DNA of 25,039 nt from an uncultured Bacteroidales bacterium. GTDB lineage: Bacteria; Bacteroidota; Bacteroidia; Bacteroidales; UBA932. The notes below the pieces were generated by a model. That model searched no databases. It saw only the letters and a list, made by a program, of their open reading frames with translations, and was not told where the DNA came from. Shown here piece by piece: positions 8,237 through 16,609 of this stretch. The position numbers and the translations under genes were made by a program. The stretch is taken from contig CABUIX010000032.1 in assembly GCA_902491795.1 (NCBI GenBank), forward strand, positions 1 to 25,039. Reading direction: 5' to 3'. Every line of letters begins with the position of its first letter. The first letter of the stretch is position 1.

Positions 8237-11200
8237 TCATCCTATCACAAAATCGTTTCCTATCCGGGTCTCCTCTATGCCGGAACGGCTGTCCACCAGT
8301 TCTGTCCGTATGCCTTTTACATACAGCACGCCGGACCTTGCCGCCGGACTGTACCACCTGTCCCCGCCTGATTCCGTTTCCTGCGCTCCGCTCACTTTGA
8401 GCAGAATGACATCGGTGATGCATTCATCATTGCCCACCCTCGAAAGAAGAGCTTCATGTGAATACCGCTGTCCGAGTTCCGGCAGCGTGCCGTCCGGAAG
8501 CCAGGAGCAGAAATATCTCGTCACCATCCGCCGGAGCCGGCGTCTCACCTCCCCCGTGTCCTGCACCCCTTCCCTGACAACGGCCCTGAAGGCGACCTCT
8601 ATCGGCTGATAGACCGCATTGACGATCTCCGTCCGGACAAACGGGGAGGTCTTCTCCCTGATTCTGTTCCCGATTTCCGCAAGCTGCCACAAGGGAAGAA
8701 GCGGAAGACTGTGTTTCTCCGGCTTCGGGAACACCACCACCTCGACAGTGCCTTCATGCGACTCTGAAGGTATGCAGCACACTTTCTCCACATCCGGGAA
8801 CTGTTCCAGAATCAGCGACTCATAGTCTCCCGGACATACTGCCCTGTTGCGGGTGGAAATGCGGATACGGCTGCGGATTCCCGCATCTGCAGGCTTCTCC
8901 GCCGCCCTGCCTCCATAGCCAGGCAGAGGCTGGGAGACGGACAGTATGCGGCTGTCCTCCACGGCAGGAGCGGCTATCGTACCGGCAGGCAGCGGGGTTC
9001 CGTCCCCGTTCCGGGCCGAAACCCTGAAACAGTTCAGCCATATCCCGTCCAACACCGAATCCGAAGGAGCCCCTCCGTCCGGAAAACTGAACATCAGCCA
9101 TAACTTTCCGTCCGGTCCGGATGCCGTACATCTGACCTCGACAAATCCGCTGCGGGTCATTCCTTCGGTCTCATCACAAAGCATGTCCTCCTGCGCCAAT
9201 CCCTCCCAGCCTGTCCCGTGTACATGGCGCGATACCGCCATCCGTCCGTGCCGGGATCCGGCAGCCGGTCCCTGTCCAGCCATGTCACCGGTCAAGACAT
9301 GGCGGAGATTCAGGTACAGCCTCAGACGGCCGGTGTCTCCCATTCCGCTGAATCCGAACACCAGCGACTGCTCCAGCATCTGCGGAACGAAAAGAGGCAT
9401 TGCACGCCCTCCGGTGCAGGCATCCCCGCATCCCGTGATCCCGGATACCGACAGCAGCCGCGAGCCGCTCCCGTCACCCGGCCTGAATGTCTCGTCACTC
9501 TCGTATCCGAACACGGCATCCGCAAGCAAAGGAACGGACGGCATTTCGGGAACATGCACCCTGTTCCTCTCCTTTTCCCCGGCATTGTGCATCATGGCAG
9601 CCGCATAGATCCTGTAGTAATAGTTCAAGCCGAATCCTGTTTCCGGCGAACACAGCGTGATCCGGTACAGCCCGTTGCGCGCGGACTTGCAGCCGGAGTC
9701 ACGGCCAAGATCAATTTCAATCGAAGCCCTTTCGCTGAGACTGCCGCTGTCCGTTTCGCCGAAAAGAGGCTTGTCCGTGTCCCGGCATTTCCTCCAGCAG
9801 CCGTTGTCCTGCCATTCGCAGCATATCCTGAAACTGCCGTTTCCGATGGACTCCCGAGTTCCGAAATGGCGGTACGTCTCACCGAAGCCTTTCTCCGGCA
9901 ATTTGTTCCATAATCCTTTCAGCCACACCCTTACGGTATTCTTCGCCGCCGTCTCCGGGTAGCCGAAAACGAGACGGCTACCGCGCTCCCCTGTCGGGCC
10001 GAAAGGGTAGAACGGCTGCCCGGGATCAATGTCGCCGAGGTCACCTTTCAGCACGAAACTGCGGATATCGTCCACCTTGGAGCGGATACGCACGCTGCTG
10101 ATGCACAACCCTGCAGGCAGAGCATCAATATGCCTCCTGTCGGCAAATAGCAGTCTTGCCGCCGGAAATTCAGTATCCGCCCCATGCAGCCCGAAGGTGC
10201 ACGCAACCGGTGCAGCATCCCCTTCTTCCAGGGTGAATGTGAACTCGAGGGAATGACGGGCATCATTGAATGCCAGTTCGCAGGGCATCTCTGTCCAGCC
10301 GTTCTCCCCGCTCAGCTGCAGGCGGAACGACGCCGTGTCGCCGCCAAACACACCCGACAGATCGGGAACGGCAGAACCACCTTTCATGGCCAAGGCCAGC
10401 CCTATGGTAACGCACCGCCTTCCCTCCGACAACACGAGGCCGCGAGAGACAATCATCCAGCCGTATTCCAACTCGGAGTAAGCCGCGTCCCCGCCGGGCA
10501 GCAGAGATGCCGTATGTATCCTGTCATCTTTCCGGAATACCGACCGCGCGGCGGACAGGACAGCCGGGACGACATATGCTTTCTCGTCAAGGGCGTAGAG
10601 CAGATCATCGCCGACAGCGGTCTTTCCTGCCTTGAACCCGGTGCCTTCCGGCAACGAGAATGTGCCGGACACTGCCGCCTTGTCCGGAGCTATCGTGATC
10701 AGCGTACTGTCCTGCACGGCTTCTGCCGGAGTGTCACGCAGTATCTCCCTGCGGTAAAAGGCAGCCATGCCGGACAGCCTGGCGTTGAAATCCGACACGA
10801 TGCCGCAGTAGTTCCGCACCATTGTCAGCAGCAGCGCGAGCGAGGCATCCATGTCGCCGCCGGATTCTATGCGGCTGATGTATTCCTCTGCATTCCCCTG
10901 TATGTCCTGCAATGCTCCCAGCATCCGGAAATACGGCTGCGAGAAGTTGTCCATGAATGCAGGCATGCGCCTTGGGCTGCCGCTGACTTCGTCTGCGGCC
11001 GGCATTGCGGAGGCAAGCCTCTCCTTCATCTCCACCGCCACCTGCAAGGCTGGACTGTCGGGACCATGGCCTTGCGACATGCGGATGAAGCGGTCCAGCC
11101 GCGATGACCACCGCGTGCAGCGCCTGACCAGATTCCGGGTATAGCGTTTCTGCATCGAGGTTCCCTGGCCGCCCACGAACGATGCGACATAGCCGCTGAG

Positions 11201-11443
11201 GTCCTTGCGGGCTATCTCCACCAGCACCGTCAGCACATGGTTCTCCCACAAGCACAAAAGCCGGCCTTCCTCCTTGCCGTCGGCATTGATGAACGGGATG
11301 TCACCGCTCACGGACAGCAGCCACCGGAAGAGTTCCCGCCAGTCGCTCTCCAGAGCACGGAAGTCCTCCAGCGTTGCGGTGTCCCTCATGCACTCTTTCC
11401 GCAGCGTACCCCTCAACTCGTATGTCGGCTTCACTTTCACCAC
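8237..11443 (-). CDS. eCIS large baseplate protein, gp6/baseplate J-like (Afp11-like)
   Basis: 1068 residues, the second largest protein of the locus. It begins 8 bases after the gp25 stop, the normal gp25-Afp11 order. The C-terminal part (about 860-1068) has the baseplate-J pattern: RAVCPGDYESLILEQFPDV, where the ring-forming subunit starts, followed by an alternating beta/helix region with VEVVVFP and RTEIVNAVYQPIEVAF. The N-terminal ~330 residues are helical; the centre is predicted beta-rich with many Gly and Asp turns. By analogy with T4 gp6 and Afp11 it forms the wedge ring of the baseplate. Homology is inferred from position, size and the C-terminal pattern. Confidence 0.83.
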   Translation of the reverse strand: MVKVKPTYELRGTLRKECMRDTATLEDFRALESDWRELFRWLLSVSGDIPFINADGKEEGRLLCLWENHVLTVLVEIARKDLSGYVASFVGGQGTSMQKRYTRNLVRRCTRWSSRLDRFIRMSQGHGPDSPALQVAVEMKERLASAMPAADEVSGSPRRMPAFMDNFSQPYFRMLGALQDIQGNAEEYISRIESGGDMDASLALLLTMVRNYCGIVSDFNARLSGMAAFYRREILRDTPAEAVQDSTLITIAPDKAAVSGTFSLPEGTGFKAGKTAVGDDLLYALDEKAYVVPAVLSAARSVFRKDDRIHTASLLPGGDAAYSELEYGWMIVSRGLVLSEGRRCVTIGLALAMKGGSAVPDLSGVFGGDTASFRLQLSGENGWTEMPCELAFNDARHSLEFTFTLEEGDAAPVACTFGLHGADTEFPAARLLFADRRHIDALPAGLCISSVRIRSKVDDIRSFVLKGDLGDIDPGQPFYPFGPTGERGSRLVFGYPETAAKNTVRVWLKGLWNKLPEKGFGETYRHFGTRESIGNGSFRICCEWQDNGCWRKCRDTDKPLFGETDSGSLSERASIEIDLGRDSGCKSARNGLYRITLCSPETGFGLNYYYRIYAAAMMHNAGEKERNRVHVPEMPSVPLLADAVFGYESDETFRPGDGSGSRLLSVSGITGCGDACTGGRAMPLFVPQMLEQSLVFGFSGMGDTGRLRLYLNLRHVLTGDMAGQGPAAGSRHGRMAVSRHVHGTGWEGLAQEDMLCDETEGMTRSGFVEVRCTASGPDGKLWLMFSFPDGGAPSDSVLDGIWLNCFRVSARNGDGTPLPAGTIAAPAVEDSRILSVSQPLPGYGGRAAEKPADAGIRSRIRISTRNRAVCPGDYESLILEQFPDVEKVCCIPSESHEGTVEVVVFPKPEKHSLPLLPLWQLAEIGNRIREKTSPFVRTEIVNAVYQPIEVAFRAVVREGVQDTGEVRRRLRRMVTRYFCSWLPDGTLPELGQRYSHEALLSRVGNDECITDVILLKVSGAQETESGGDRWYSPAARSGVLYVKGIRTELVDSRSGIEETRIGNDFVIG

Positions 11444-11451
11444 TCAACCGT

Positions 11452-11877
11452 TTATGGCCGCTGCACCCCTGTCAGGTCTGTACCTTCGTGCAGATAGAAA
11501 GGATAGACCATATTGGTCCGCCGGTTAGTCCGGCGTATGGTATAGACGAGGGTGATGCGAAGGACGCCGGCCGCCTTGTCGACATCGAAGTCCACACGTT
11601 CAAGGTCCACCCTCGGCTCGAACATGACCACAGCCCGCTCTATCTCGTCACGCAACAGCGTCTGCGCGGAAACATCCATTGTCTCAAACACATACCGCCT
11701 TATCGGGCAACCATAGCCGTAACGGTGGACGCGCTCGCCGGGCGATGTGTCCAGCAGCGTCCACAGGCTCTGCCGTATGTTCTCCTCATAGGCGACCATC
11801 CGGGTGGGTGTACCGTCCATGTCCAGCGCCGGAGGGAAGCTCCAGCCGCGTCCGAGAAATGTTCTGTTTCCGCTCAT
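11452..11877 (-). CDS. eCIS baseplate gp25-like protein (Afp9/GPW family)
   Basis: 141 residues, the normal size for the GPW/gp25 family. The start contains FLGRGWSFPPAL, the family's GWxFPP motif, and the middle has IRQSLWTLLDTSPGERV then YGYGCPIRRYVFE, which matches the conserved 'I..L.T..GER......G'-type core. It nucleates sheath polymerisation on the baseplate in T4, T6SS and eCIS. It normally follows the spike and PAAR genes directly; here a foreign-looking 413-codon gene separates them. There are 55 bases between that gene's stop and this start, the largest gap within the operon, with no promoter motif that I can see. Confidence 0.93.
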   Translation of the reverse strand: MSGNRTFLGRGWSFPPALDMDGTPTRMVAYEENIRQSLWTLLDTSPGERVHRYGYGCPIRRYVFETMDVSAQTLLRDEIERAVVMFEPRVDLERVDFDVDKAAGVLRITLVYTIRRTNRRTNMVYPFYLHEGTDLTGVQRP

Positions 11878-11932
11878 ATTGTTTCACTTATTGATAAATG
11901 AGAAAAATTCCAATGCCCGTTTAACTTCCTGC

Positions 11933-13174
11933 CTATTTAGGGAACAAAGGGGAAAAATGTGCACCTCTGTGCAATAAATGCAGAATAGGTCCGCCGTTAC
12001 CTATAACAGGATAATTGCATACCCTCCCGTTTAATGCAACTACATGGATCTGAAAACGAACATTAAAATTAGCGGCAATATTCTCTGTGATGTTGACAGT
12101 GAGGAAATCCAACATGTTGCCAATAGGGACACCTATCTCTCTCAGATATTGGACAAGATCTTCCTTATTTACCTTGACATCAACAGAATCCAAAAGTTCA
12201 ACAATAGTATTAATCAAGCAAAGATTGCCTTCTCCGGAAACTTCCCCTATATTGAATTCATCTTCTATTGTCTGAAATTCCATGATCTCAATATCTTCAT
12301 CATCAATGAGATCTTCTATGTCTTCAGGCTCTTGCTCAAAATCCTCTTCCTCAAAACTCTCTTCCTCAAAATCCTCTTCCTTGTAATCGCCATCTATCAG
12401 TTGACGTTTCCAGTAAAGATAATCTTCAGCATCATATTCACCTCTTACAATCCCCAATGTATCAATATTCCTGTCGTCTTCAATATCATCATTCTCGCCC
12501 TTACCTTTAAGCGCAGCTCTTGGGGCTTTTTTGGTTGTTTCCCAAACATAAGTTGACATCGGACTCAACTGAATCATACTGGATATGCAAAAACGAAACA
12601 GTTGAGCATTTCCATCATCCATGCACCTTGTGGCTGTTTCCCATAGAATCACATACCTTTCATAGGCTCTGTTTATGCGCAATTGCAAGTTTTCAGGAAC
12701 GGATTCCGGCAGTTTCTCTTTTACTTTTTCCAACCACACATCTGGTGGAAGGCATTGTTCCGCAAATATTGTATCCAGGCCTTGCTTTTTCATTGCACGA
12801 CCCAACGCTTTTTCTATGGCCGCATATCCCAATGTATGTGGTCCTTGGGGTATACCCCAAGTATTTACATTCTCACCTTCGGTATGAGTATAGGTATATA
12901 AGGTTGGAGGTCTTTTTCCTCTAAGGAAATTGTCATATAAAGCAGCTTCATGGCTTGTGCGAAATACATTTTCCGGATCATATGAGCTAAAGAAACTTCC
13001 TTCAGCTTTGATCACTTTTCGTTGTATAGCCGTCCGATCAGACATATCCTCGAAAAACGAATATGCATTGTTCTTCTGCTTCTGTTGAGAAATTGACCGG
13101 GAGACAAGCTCTCTCTGTTGCTTTGCTTCGTACATAACTCTCAAACTTTTACGATTATTACTCATTATCGGCAT
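11933..13174 (-). CDS. Candidate eCIS cargo: protein with acidic repeat linker and OTU-like cysteine protease C-terminus
   Basis: 413 residues, unlike its neighbours in base composition (two 60-base lines counted gave 38-40% G+C). Residues 1-60 are basic and Gln-rich and contain TAIQRKVIK, resembling the IQRK/VQR motifs near the start of other eCIS cargo. Residues ~60-225 form a mixed helical region I do not recognise. Residues ~264-303 are an extremely acidic linker built from 5-residue units such as EEDFE/EESFE. The C-terminal ~105 residues contain SGEGNLCLINTI (Cys319) and, near the end, LLHRGAHFSPLF (His406), the spacing and local sequence of a Cys/His pair in OTU-type proteases. It sits between the PAAR tip and gp25, where no structural gene is expected. 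Cargo role and protease activity are inference. The start may instead be Met4 (13165). Confidence 0.72.
   Translation of the reverse strand: MPIMSNNRKSLRVMYEAKQQRELVSRSISQQKQKNNAYSFFEDMSDRTAIQRKVIKAEGSFFSSYDPENVFRTSHEAALYDNFLRGKRPPTLYTYTHTEGENVNTWGIPQGPHTLGYAAIEKALGRAMKKQGLDTIFAEQCLPPDVWLEKVKEKLPESVPENLQLRINRAYERYVILWETATRCMDDGNAQLFRFCISSMIQLSPMSTYVWETTKKAPRAALKGKGENDDIEDDRNIDTLGIVRGEYDAEDYLYWKRQLIDGDYKEEDFEEESFEEEDFEQEPEDIEDLIDDEDIEIMEFQTIEDEFNIGEVSGEGNLCLINTIVELLDSVDVKVNKEDLVQYLREIGVPIGNMLDFLTVNITENIAANFNVRFQIHVVALNGRVCNYPVIGNGGPILHLLHRGAHFSPLFPK
12335..12379 (-). repeat. Three 15-bp tandem repeats encoding the acidic linker
   Basis: Three adjacent 15-bp units at 12335-12349, 12350-12364 and 12365-12379. 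The outer two are identical (plus strand CTCAAAATCCTCTTC) and the middle differs at two bases. Each encodes five residues of the acidic linker (EEDFE / EESFE). In-frame gain or loss of units would lengthen or shorten the linker without breaking the gene. Confidence 0.9.
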
Positions 13175-13195
13175 AGCCCGATGCGCCTGGGCGGA

Positions 13196-13495
13196 TCATC
13201 CGCCAATCATCACCGTGGGACATCCAGCCACTATGCTGCCTCCGTGCGCCGTCGTGTCGCCCATCCGTGCGGCAGGCTTTCCGCCGATCATCACCGTGGC
13301 AGAACCTTTGACGATACTGTCGGGAGGACCTGTGCATACGCACGTGTCTCCCATGACGGCTGCCGGCAGCTTGCCAATCAGCACGTTCGGCACGCCGGGG
13401 CCCACTATCGGGCCTCCCACGTGAGGAACGGGCGGCACTCCGGGCATCTGCATCGGGCAGGCGTGCATATCGGTAAGTCTTGCTGCCGGCGGCAT
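13196..13495 (-). CDS. PAAR-domain spike tip protein (Afp10-like)
   Basis: 99 residues made of PAAR-type repeats: PAARLTDMHACP near the N-terminus, PAAVMGDTCVC in the middle and PAARMGDTTAHGG near the end, each with the PAA.(L/M).D pattern. His and Cys residues (HACP, CVC, AHGG) could bind the metal ion that stabilises the cone. PAAR proteins cap the VgrG-like spike, sharpen it and often carry or recruit cargo. It starts 15 bases after the spike stop and has one of the few strong Shine-Dalgarno sequences in the window (AAAGGAGG, about 6 bases before the ATG). The cargo candidate follows 21 bases downstream. There is no toxin extension on this protein. Confidence 0.95.
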   Translation of the reverse strand: MPPAARLTDMHACPMQMPGVPPVPHVGGPIVGPGVPNVLIGKLPAAVMGDTCVCTGPPDSIVKGSATVMIGGKPAARMGDTTAHGGSIVAGCPTVMIGG

Positions 13496-13510
13496 AGCTC
13501 CCTCCTTTTG

Positions 13511-15286
13511 TCAGTTTATCATGACCATCGCCGCTTTCACCGTGAGCTGTCCGGATGCCGAAAGCTCCGCCGAGGCGTTGCCCTTGACGGTCGCGCCCAT
13601 CTTGCCCTGAGCCGTGACATTCAGCCCTTCGATACTGACATCCTGCTGCGCCGTGGCAGTGAGCTTCATCGTGGCATCCAGAGCAATGTTCCCTTTTGCC
13701 ATCAGCTTGATGTCCTTGACCGACGACAGGGATATCCCGTCCTTGTCCATCTTCACCTCGTTCCCGTTGGCGTCCGACAGGATGACGGATTTCCCGTCAT
13801 CGTTGAGTTCCACCTTGTTGTTTCCCGGGGTGGAGACCGTAATTATCTTCTTCTCCTCGTCCAGCTCGATCTTGAGTTTCTCGCGCGAGACGAAGGCCTT
13901 CATGTTGTTTTCGGCCGCATATTCATACGGCGGAACATGCTTGTCTCCGTAAAGAGAACCGAGGATGACCGGATGCGCCGGATTGTTGTCCACGAAGCCC
14001 ACCACAACCTCATCATCCGTTTCCGGCGGACAGAACACCCCGGCTTCGTTTGAGCCGTACATGGAGGAAAACCTTGCCCAAAGCAGCTTGTTCTCCCCTT
14101 CCAGCCATGGCAGTTCCACCTGTATCCGCCTTTTCCCGTCAGGGTCGCCGTCCAGCTTCCGCACAACCGCAGTGTGAATTCCTTCCATGCCCGGCAGAAA
14201 CCCGGCTGCGGGCGGACTCGTCACATCCGGCTCGTCCGTGATGCTCCTGGGGTCCATTCCGATGCCGGCTTCCGTGGTCCAGACGTTCCTTTCAATTATA
14301 TGAGTCACGGAGCCGATGAAAGCATTGCCGTCGAAGCGTTTGCCCAGCCCCTTCAGCTCGATGACGCAACCCGGCACCACCTCCGCAGCGCCTAAGAAAG
14401 TGACCTTGCCGCGGTAACGCGCCAGCCCGCTTCTCAACGCGAGACTGTCCGCCCAGGTTTTCAGCACCGCGCTGTCGGTCGGAGCATCCGTCTGCAGGAG
14501 CATGCTGCCGTCCGGCGAGAGGTCGCCTGCAGCCACGTCACCCTGGCTGTTCAGGGACGGGGCGGAAGCGGAAGCCTTGACCTGCTTCTGCTCCGCAGGA
14601 TTCCACGACACCGCATCAAAACCGGAAAATTGGTCTCCGGCAGAAAGGCCACAGTCCAGGGCGATCAGGTCGTTGCCCCAGGTGACCGTCAGCACCGGAG
14701 AAGCGCCGGCATCGGGCTTGAACACCTTGATGGCACTGCCGGCAGCAAGAATGAACATCCCGCAGGCATCGGCTCGCGAGCGAGCAAAATCCCAGTCAGA
14801 GCAATAGTACTGCACCATCTCGGGATGCTGGTAGTCAGTACCGTCCACCGACACGCTTCCGTATGCAGAGAGAACCTCGCTTATCATCTCGCTGTCCTTC
14901 TTCTTCTCGAAAATCCGGTTGTGCCGCCCCTGTGTCGCAGGCCAGGCGATGTCGCGGCATTCCACCACCATCACCGAACGGCGGTTTCCGCCGATGCGGA
15001 TGCCAGTCTGCATGATGATGCCCTCGAAAAGCGTCTTCTGGTCATTCAGGTCGCCCGCATCAATACGTATGGCGCAGCCGGGCTTGAAATTGTCAGAATC
15101 ACTCTCATCAAAGGTCTGGGCATCCATGTCTCCGGCATTGAAGCAGAGAGTGGCCTTGCCGATGCGGTTCAGCTCCAGGCGTATGCGGGCCGAGACAAGC
15201 CCGAACAGGCCGTCCAGCGGGTTTCCGTCCACATAGACCGTCCATGCAAGGGTACGGTCGGCATATTTCGATGGAGAATCAGCCAT
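13511..15286 (-). CDS. VgrG-like central spike protein (Afp8-like; gp27/gp5 fusion)
   Basis: 591 residues. The first ~340 residues correspond to the gp27-like hub, with FGLVSARIRLELNRIGKA near the start. An OB-fold follows at ~365-450, with GKRRIQVELPWL, MYGSNEAGVFCPPETDDEVVVGF and HPVILGSLYGDK, the classical gp5/VgrG signature. From ~470 the chain becomes a repetitive beta-helix (VELNDDGKSVILSDANG, IKLMAKGNIALDATM), the spike shaft, ending in VKAAMVMIN. The trimer receives the PAAR tip encoded next. There is no enzymatic C-terminal extension. The start ATG is 11 bases after the stop of the LysM gene, and the two genes could be joined by a -1 slip at 15304-15310. Confidence 0.95.
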   Translation of the reverse strand: MADSPSKYADRTLAWTVYVDGNPLDGLFGLVSARIRLELNRIGKATLCFNAGDMDAQTFDESDSDNFKPGCAIRIDAGDLNDQKTLFEGIIMQTGIRIGGNRRSVMVVECRDIAWPATQGRHNRIFEKKKDSEMISEVLSAYGSVSVDGTDYQHPEMVQYYCSDWDFARSRADACGMFILAAGSAIKVFKPDAGASPVLTVTWGNDLIALDCGLSAGDQFSGFDAVSWNPAEQKQVKASASAPSLNSQGDVAAGDLSPDGSMLLQTDAPTDSAVLKTWADSLALRSGLARYRGKVTFLGAAEVVPGCVIELKGLGKRFDGNAFIGSVTHIIERNVWTTEAGIGMDPRSITDEPDVTSPPAAGFLPGMEGIHTAVVRKLDGDPDGKRRIQVELPWLEGENKLLWARFSSMYGSNEAGVFCPPETDDEVVVGFVDNNPAHPVILGSLYGDKHVPPYEYAAENNMKAFVSREKLKIELDEEKKIITVSTPGNNKVELNDDGKSVILSDANGNEVKMDKDGISLSSVKDIKLMAKGNIALDATMKLTATAQQDVSIEGLNVTAQGKMGATVKGNASAELSASGQLTVKAAMVMIN

Positions 15287-15297
15287 ATTTTGCGCGT

Positions 15298-15957
15298 TTA
15301 TCTTTTTTTTAGCGGAGGGAACAGCAGCTGCGTCCCCGCCGGTATGTTCCTGAAACCGTCCATATCGTTGAACCTGGCCACCTCCCGCACAAGCAGGGAA
15401 TCCCCGTATATCCTGTGGCAGAGGTAAGGGAGGGTCTCGCCTTCCCTGACGGTGACAAGCCGCGACATGTCGGGAGACTGCCTGGAGAATTTCCTGCGCT
15501 CCTCCTCACTGCTGCGCGAGCCGATGAACGTCAGGTCCACCGTAGCCCGCAAGGGAATGCCGTCATATCCGAAAAGCGTATAGTCAACATCCATCTTCCT
15601 GACCTGGCCCCTGAACAGCAGCTCGACATACTGTATCAACACATACGACGGCTGGTGACCGTCAGTATTGTAGACATACAGCAGATCCTCGATCTCCTTT
15701 ATCTTCTCATATACGCGGTCGCCTTCCTTCGTCCCTTCCACGATGCCGGTGCAGTCTATGGTGAACTTGAAAGATAGAGTCTCGGCCTTGTAGTTGACGA
15801 AATGAACATTCCAGCCTGTCGAGCCGAGCTGCCGGTCCGCCGAATACACTATCTCCTTGCCGAACTTCAGTGTCTGCGGATCCATGAGGACCGTGAGACT
15901 GCCGTTTTCGGTGCTGTACTTGTCGTCAGTGTATGCCGTAAATTTCAGATTGTCCAT
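15298..15957 (-). CDS. LysM-domain baseplate/tube-linking protein (Afp7-like)
   Basis: 219 residues. The N-terminal ~160 residues are the CIS tube/baseplate domain, with typical strands and FVNYKAETLSFKFTIDCTG. The C-terminus is one LysM repeat: VTVREGETLPYLCHRIYGD, then NDMDGFRNIPAGTQLLFPPL. In Afp7/Pvc7 the LysM module is structural, holding hub and tube together, rather than a peptidoglycan hook. It lies between the small DUF5908-like gene and the spike gene, the standard order. The last codons are CTA AAA AAA AGA TAA, an A8 run ending at the stop. Confidence 0.92.
   Translation of the reverse strand: MDNLKFTAYTDDKYSTENGSLTVLMDPQTLKFGKEIVYSADRQLGSTGWNVHFVNYKAETLSFKFTIDCTGIVEGTKEGDRVYEKIKEIEDLLYVYNTDGHQPSYVLIQYVELLFRGQVRKMDVDYTLFGYDGIPLRATVDLTFIGSRSSEEERRKFSRQSPDMSRLVTVREGETLPYLCHRIYGDSLLVREVARFNDMDGFRNIPAGTQLLFPPLKKR
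15303..15310 (-). promoter_or_regulatory. Possible -1 slippery site (A8) joining LysM and spike frames
   Basis: On the minus strand the LysM gene ends CTA AAA AAA AGA TAA. The bases 15310-15304 read A AAA AAA in zero frame, the canonical X XXY YYZ form of a -1 slippery heptamer. After a -1 slip the frame reads AAG ATA AAC GCG CAA AAT ATG and enters the spike gene at its own start codon with no stop between. A slip would give a LysM-spike fusion. The A8 run could also slip during transcription or replication. No clear downstream stimulatory hairpin was found by eye. Confidence 0.35.
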
Positions 15958-15966
15958 TGTGCGGGT

Positions 15967-16143
15967 CTATCTTTCTCTTCTGCCGTCGGAGGGCACCGTC
16001 TCCGGATACATGCCGGACGACAGTTCCTCAATCACCTGCTCCATGATGAATTCCAGCGTCCTGCCGGAGATTTCCTCCGGAAGAATGACCTTCTTCTCCA
16101 CCACGGTGTTCACATGTATCTTCTTGATGACAACAGGCATCAT
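15967..16143 (-). CDS. Small DUF5908-like eCIS protein
   Basis: 58 residues, starting MMPVVIKKIHVNTVVEKK and ending SDGRRER. The start 'MPVxIK(K/E)...' with a short beta strand followed by an amphipathic helix resembles the DUF5908 family, small proteins found in tube/LysM intergenic positions of Bacteroidota contractile systems. Function is unknown; a chaperone or small baseplate adaptor is possible. The ATG at 16143-16141 overlaps the stop of the second tube gene by two bases (ATGATG context), so translational coupling is likely. Its stop is 9 bases before the LysM start. Confidence 0.72.
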   Translation of the reverse strand: MMPVVIKKIHVNTVVEKKVILPEEISGRTLEFIMEQVIEELSSGMYPETVPSDGRRER

Positions 16144-16586
16144 TTGTTCCTCCTCAGTGACTTATATTTCAAGGTGATGGATTCCACGGCAATCTTGCTT
16201 TCCGAGGCGTTCAGCGGATTTACCGTCCACTTGACCGGAAATGCCCATTCGCATACCCACCTGGCAATCACCTTGTTCGTTTCGTCAAGCAGGGACACGT
16301 GCAGATTGCATGGCGTGATTCTGGCGCCGGACCTGAACAGGAACGTATTCTTGACCCAGACGGTGATTTTCTCGTTGAGCGCTTCGAGAGCACGCCTCAG
16401 GACCAGCTCCGGGACCTTGATGTCCGTCGCAAGGTCTATCCTGCCGTCACCCTTTTCAAGCACAAGCTCCTGACCAAGGCCGTCCACCTCCGCAAAGGAG
16501 GCAGATGCCTTGTCATTTCCCCACTGGAACTCCACCGAGAAATGAAACAACACCGGCGGTTTCCAAGTCTTGCTGTCAGGAGGCAT
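16140..16586 (-). CDS. Second tube protein (tube initiator, Afp5-like; gp19 family)
   Basis: 148 residues with the tube-protein pattern: FHFSVEFQWGNDKASASFAEVDGLG near the N-terminus (strand, loop, then 'V.GL'), and a C-terminal block WAFPVKWTVNPLNASESKIAVESITLKYKSL. The 'W.FPVKW.V..LNA..N.IAIE...L.Y' motif is the usual C-terminus of gp19-like eCIS tube subunits. Compared with the main tube it has the longer inserted region expected of the first tube layer, which adapts the hub to the tube. It starts 23 bases after the main tube gene. Which of the two forms the shaft is inferred from order. Confidence 0.9.
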   Translation of the reverse strand: MPPDSKTWKPPVLFHFSVEFQWGNDKASASFAEVDGLGQELVLEKGDGRIDLATDIKVPELVLRRALEALNEKITVWVKNTFLFRSGARITPCNLHVSLLDETNKVIARWVCEWAFPVKWTVNPLNASESKIAVESITLKYKSLRRNK

Positions 16587-16609
16587 GCTTGAACATCAAA
16601 AAGTCCACA

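Noticed and set aside
12044..12556. 170-codon plus-strand open frame within the cargo candidate
   Set aside because: Ile/Phe/Leu-rich antisense reading of the acidic linker region. It looks membrane-like only because GAA/GAT codons read as TTC/ATC on the other strand.
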